Origin: Phoronis australis
Taxonomy: Eukaryota; Phoronida; Phoronidae
Direction of reading: 5' to 3'
Length of the DNA: 64,000 nucleotides
NCBI GenBank assembly: GCA_002633005.1
Contig: NMRA01000108.1
Location: 163,911 to 227,910, forward strand
The notes beneath the pieces were generated by a model. It was not told the origin of the DNA. It did not search any database and saw nothing but the letters and a program-made list of their open reading frames with translations. Made by a program: the position numbers and the translations under genes. Below, in pieces: positions 61,051 through 64,000 of the stretch (its first letter is position 1; every line of letters begins with the position of its first letter).

Positions 61051-61817
61051 TTGGACGTTCTCAAAGCCATGTACGTTTTTTGTCATAATCGGACAAAAGC
61101 GACAATTTGGCATACGATCCATTTTGGTGGACACTTATAGCTAGCCAGAGACTCTGCACCATAGATATCACAGCATTAAGATGTCTATGCCCTGCACATT
61201 GTGAGCAGTTCGCGTTTTTCCACAAAAGATGCATTCACGAAAAGTAATTCATGTTTTTGCTGGAGGATCTGATGCCAACGCCTTCCCAAGCAATCAACGT
61301 TCAGTTTTCCAGATGTTCATTGCTACAGTCTGTTTTGAAGATGACCAAAATTCAAATTCGCAGCCATCGGTAGTCATGAGAACGAGAAATGCGTCAATAA
61401 ATTGACAAACGCAAGTCGCTTTGACAGATCTTTATTTTGCCTTAGTCGTCATTACATTTATTTAACTGCGTAAATTTCCAATGTCATCCATGTCGTTGAT
61501 CTATGAGTGGGCTGAAAATCAAGTTAAAAACGCTAATTAAGTAATTACAATCGTGTTATAGGCGAGCACAAAAATGAAAGACACTTGGGTTGAGAATTCA
61601 CTGAGGTAGAGTGGAGACTTTTCAAGATACAAGTCAGAGTTGTAAATGTAGTTTCAGTTCGAAGAATAGATTTCCGGCAACAGTGTCGACATGTCCCAGT
61701 TCGAAAACATCATCATTCGCAACTTTTGGAACTGACTACAAAGCATTTTACTCGACGTTGCGAAGCCGCCTGGCTCCTTCTATTGGGAATTGATGACTGT
61801 TGCTTCACGCACAAATT

Positions 61818-62070
61818 TCGTCACCCTCTGTCGATTTTCACAGATACATGTAATGGTCCAGGGCCTTGCAGCTTCCGTCTATGAACACCGATAGGGGGCA
61901 ACGAAGTTTTCGCGCGAACCATTCAGTTATCAATCCCCAGTTGCAGAACCAAGGTGGCCCTAAAACGTCGGGAAAGTAATTTCGCAGAAAGTTCCAAACG
62001 CTGTGATTTTTTAGTTTTTCCGTATAGGTTATTCGGCTGGATGCATCCACTGTAATCTCCGGCGTCTGAA
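61818..62070 (-). CDS. Possible terminal exon of an unidentified minus-strand gene
   Basis: On the minus strand an acceptor-like ACATTTCAG at about 62071 opens a frame of some 80 codons ending in TGA. It reads TPEITVDASSRITYTEKL, then WNFLRNYFPDVLGPPWFCNW, EWFARKLRCPL and DGSCKALDHYMYL. The composition (Trp, Cys, Pro and aromatic content, no low complexity) looks protein-like. I do not recognise the family, no upstream exon was found, and it has no ATG at its start. It could be a relic of a transposon protein. Confidence 0.3.
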
Positions 62071-62079
62071 ATGTCCCCG

Positions 62080-63140
62080 TGTTTGTGGGGTTAAGTTAAT
62101 TAGTGATAGCACTAACGTTTAAAATGGTGAACATAAATTTCTTTAGACAGGACAAAAACTACAAGTTAAATTATTCTCAATTCCTGCACCCAGGGAATCT
62201 AATCATCAAGTTCAGGCTCGACTCAGCCTTAGACTCGGAGCTTCATTCAATCAACTAAGTTCCCTAAATCGTTTGCGTACTTGAGTCCTTCATAAATCAC
62301 ATAAGTAATCTCTTTCTATCATCTTATTTTTATTGCGAGCTCCTTTTCATTAATGGCAACCTCTGGTAATATAACTAAAAACTGACCCTTTAGTTCAACG
62401 AAAATAAATAAGAGACTTAGTCCCAAAATTAAGGGCGTTGGCTTAAGTTAGCAGCTCATTACTTAAGTTCAATAATACTGCAAAGTCAACGTAGAGTTCA
62501 TTCTCGATTTGACTTTGTAATAACGTTAAAAGGGTACATGTATAACAAAGGGTAACCAGTGTTTCCACAAGTCCACAACAACGCAGTAAATTTAGGGAAC
62601 TTAGTGGAGTCCCTACTTGGGACAGTTTCATGAAGACAACCGAGCATTTGTCCCGAATTGTCTTTCGTCATAATGTTGCAGACTCCGCCTTGCTGTTCAA
62701 TAAGCTGCCACTAGATTTTGCACCACACGATACGTCGTAAGATACTGACCTGGTTCCCGGGCCTCACAAGCTGACGTCACGGATTGCTTGTGAAGGCCCA
62801 GGTACAGCGCACTAGAACGATGGTTTTCATTGGCTGTCAGCTGGCAATTTTTAACCAGGAAGTTTGCTCTGCGCATGCTGGCATCTGGTATTACGTTATC
62901 AGGTCGCTAGGTGTCCCTAGAGTAAAGTTATTTTGCGACTGGGTCGCTTTTGCGGTCGGGGAGAACTCTCTGGTGAGGTAGCTGTTTATATGTTGTGATA
63001 TTACCAAATAACTGAAGTAAAATCATGTAATTATCGATTACTTATTAGGAAAATAAACCTGAATTAACAATGGCTTCACTCTTTTCACTTGGCATTTTTC
63101 AGTTTCATTTTTGAACGGTTTTTATGAATTGAAAACATCC
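62080..63140. other. Intergenic, nothing recognised
   Basis: AT-rich sequence with chance ORFs only. Confidence 0.45.
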
Positions 63141-63146
63141 CGAAAT

Positions 63147-63313
63147 CCTGGATCCAGGATTTTGAGTTAGGGGGAAGGGGGGTGGGGCAAGGGCAGAGTA
63201 TTTTGCCCGTCAGACATTTGCACCCCCAAACTGCCAAATGGAATCTGGGAGAATTTTAGGCAGGGCCATGGCCCCCTTGCCGCCCCCCCCCCCTTCCCCC
63301 TATCCATCTTTGT
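63147..63313 (-). mobile_element. Dispersed CAGTGGCGGAT-type repeat, copy 2
   Basis: Inverted relative to 17369-17620. It shares TGGATCCAGGATTTTGAGTT, AAATGG-ATCTGGGA and the C run with GCAAGGG. The terminal CAGTGGCGG is replaced by diverged sequence. Confidence 0.6.
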
Positions 63314-63660
63314 ACAGTGTTACAGTAGATACTCCTGGCACCCACTTTCCACCACTTCGCAGCCTACACAGTCTTCACCTCCTAAAACAACACAATTTTC
63401 GACCCTCCAGGTAGCAAAAATTCTCAAGCTACACCCCTCACCTCGTTGACATACTAATTTTTTCTTCCCCATTTCCCTTTTTGAGGTGGGACCCCACACA
63501 ACTTGAGGGTCCTAAGCCATTCAGATCACCTTGGGTATATTCGGGGCCTCAAACTTTTCATTGGAGGTGAATTTAACCTGCATGATTATCAAACTTAGTG
63601 GAGAATGATTGGCCATAAAGTTCGAGCATGCACTGAAAACATTAACTTCCAAGGGCATCC

Positions 63661-63842
63661 AGAACACCTCAGGTATTTTCGTAACCTCAGATTCCACCTA
63701 ATAGGTGAACGCTCTCTGCATGTGAGCGGACTTCAGTTAGCCTATTATTGTCGAGATTGAAAGTCACGTGACTTACCATATTTTGGATAACATTCATCTC
63801 CGAGAGGATATTTGAGGCTACGAAAATACCTGAAGTGTTTCT
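63661..63842. mobile_element. Hairpin-ended repeat
   Basis: GAACACCTCAGGTATTTTCG with TAACCTCAG at 63661-63690 pairs with GAGGCTACGAAAATACCTGA at 63814-63833. Further related fragments (CGAAAATACCCGAGAGGTGT near 63918) suggest nested or tandem copies up to the window end. Confidence 0.55.
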
Positions 63843-64000
63843 AAGGAAAATTTGTACATGTAAATAGGAAAATAGCCGAGGTGCTCCAGATGTTCCGAGG
63901 GTAAATTTGTAGCTACGAAAATACCCGAGAGGTGTTCCAAATGGGCCCTAACCTTTAGTTTTGTGCATATCTGGTACTAGAAGAATCTCCACCCATTTAG

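Overview
The window reads as nuclear DNA of an invertebrate animal. It is AT-rich, its genes are split by GT-AG introns of 0.2 to 4 kb, it is full of decayed DNA transposons, and it carries two animal-type tRNA-Cys genes. A marine deuterostome (hemichordate, echinoderm or cephalochordate grade) is my best guess from the gene families and the TATAGGCCTATA-like motifs. A cnidarian cannot be excluded. Almost every isolated ORF of 60-100 codons here is chance reading; the real genes appear only once exons are joined.

Layout. (1) 1-1860: mostly unassigned, with a decayed THAP-domain fragment on the minus strand. (2) 1861-8743: plus-strand fibrinogen-related lectin gene (FReD), five exons visible, 5' end not found. 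Its first visible intron holds a 1.6-kb foldback element with two opposed tRNA-like heads. Its fourth visible exon has a dead tandem twin just upstream. (3) 8745-13860: gene-free repeats. (4) 13881-46333: plus-strand coiled-coil gene of 24 coding exons whose phases all fit, encoding 1,236 residues. I assign it as the CCDC158 orthologue. Its introns carry several MITEs, a Kolobok-like THAP transposon with a sequencing gap, minisatellites, two tRNA-Cys genes and a decaying repeat of one exon end. (5) 47040-49622: gene-free, with dispersed and tandem repeats upstream of the next gene. (6) 49623-53813: two-exon gene for an 822-residue seven-transmembrane receptor with a somatomedin-B-like N-terminus. 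(7) 53814-64000: repeat territory with a short Kolobok-family MITE, a LINE carrying a YADD reverse-transcriptase motif, hairpin elements and one possible minus-strand terminal exon.

The three genes have unrelated likely roles: secreted lectin, ciliary or testis-type coiled-coil protein, and surface receptor. I see no sign that they work as a unit. The least ordinary material is in the mobile and duplicated DNA: the tRNA-headed foldback, the Kolobok-like element with apparently divergent genes, and three separate cases of exon or exon-end duplication and decay.
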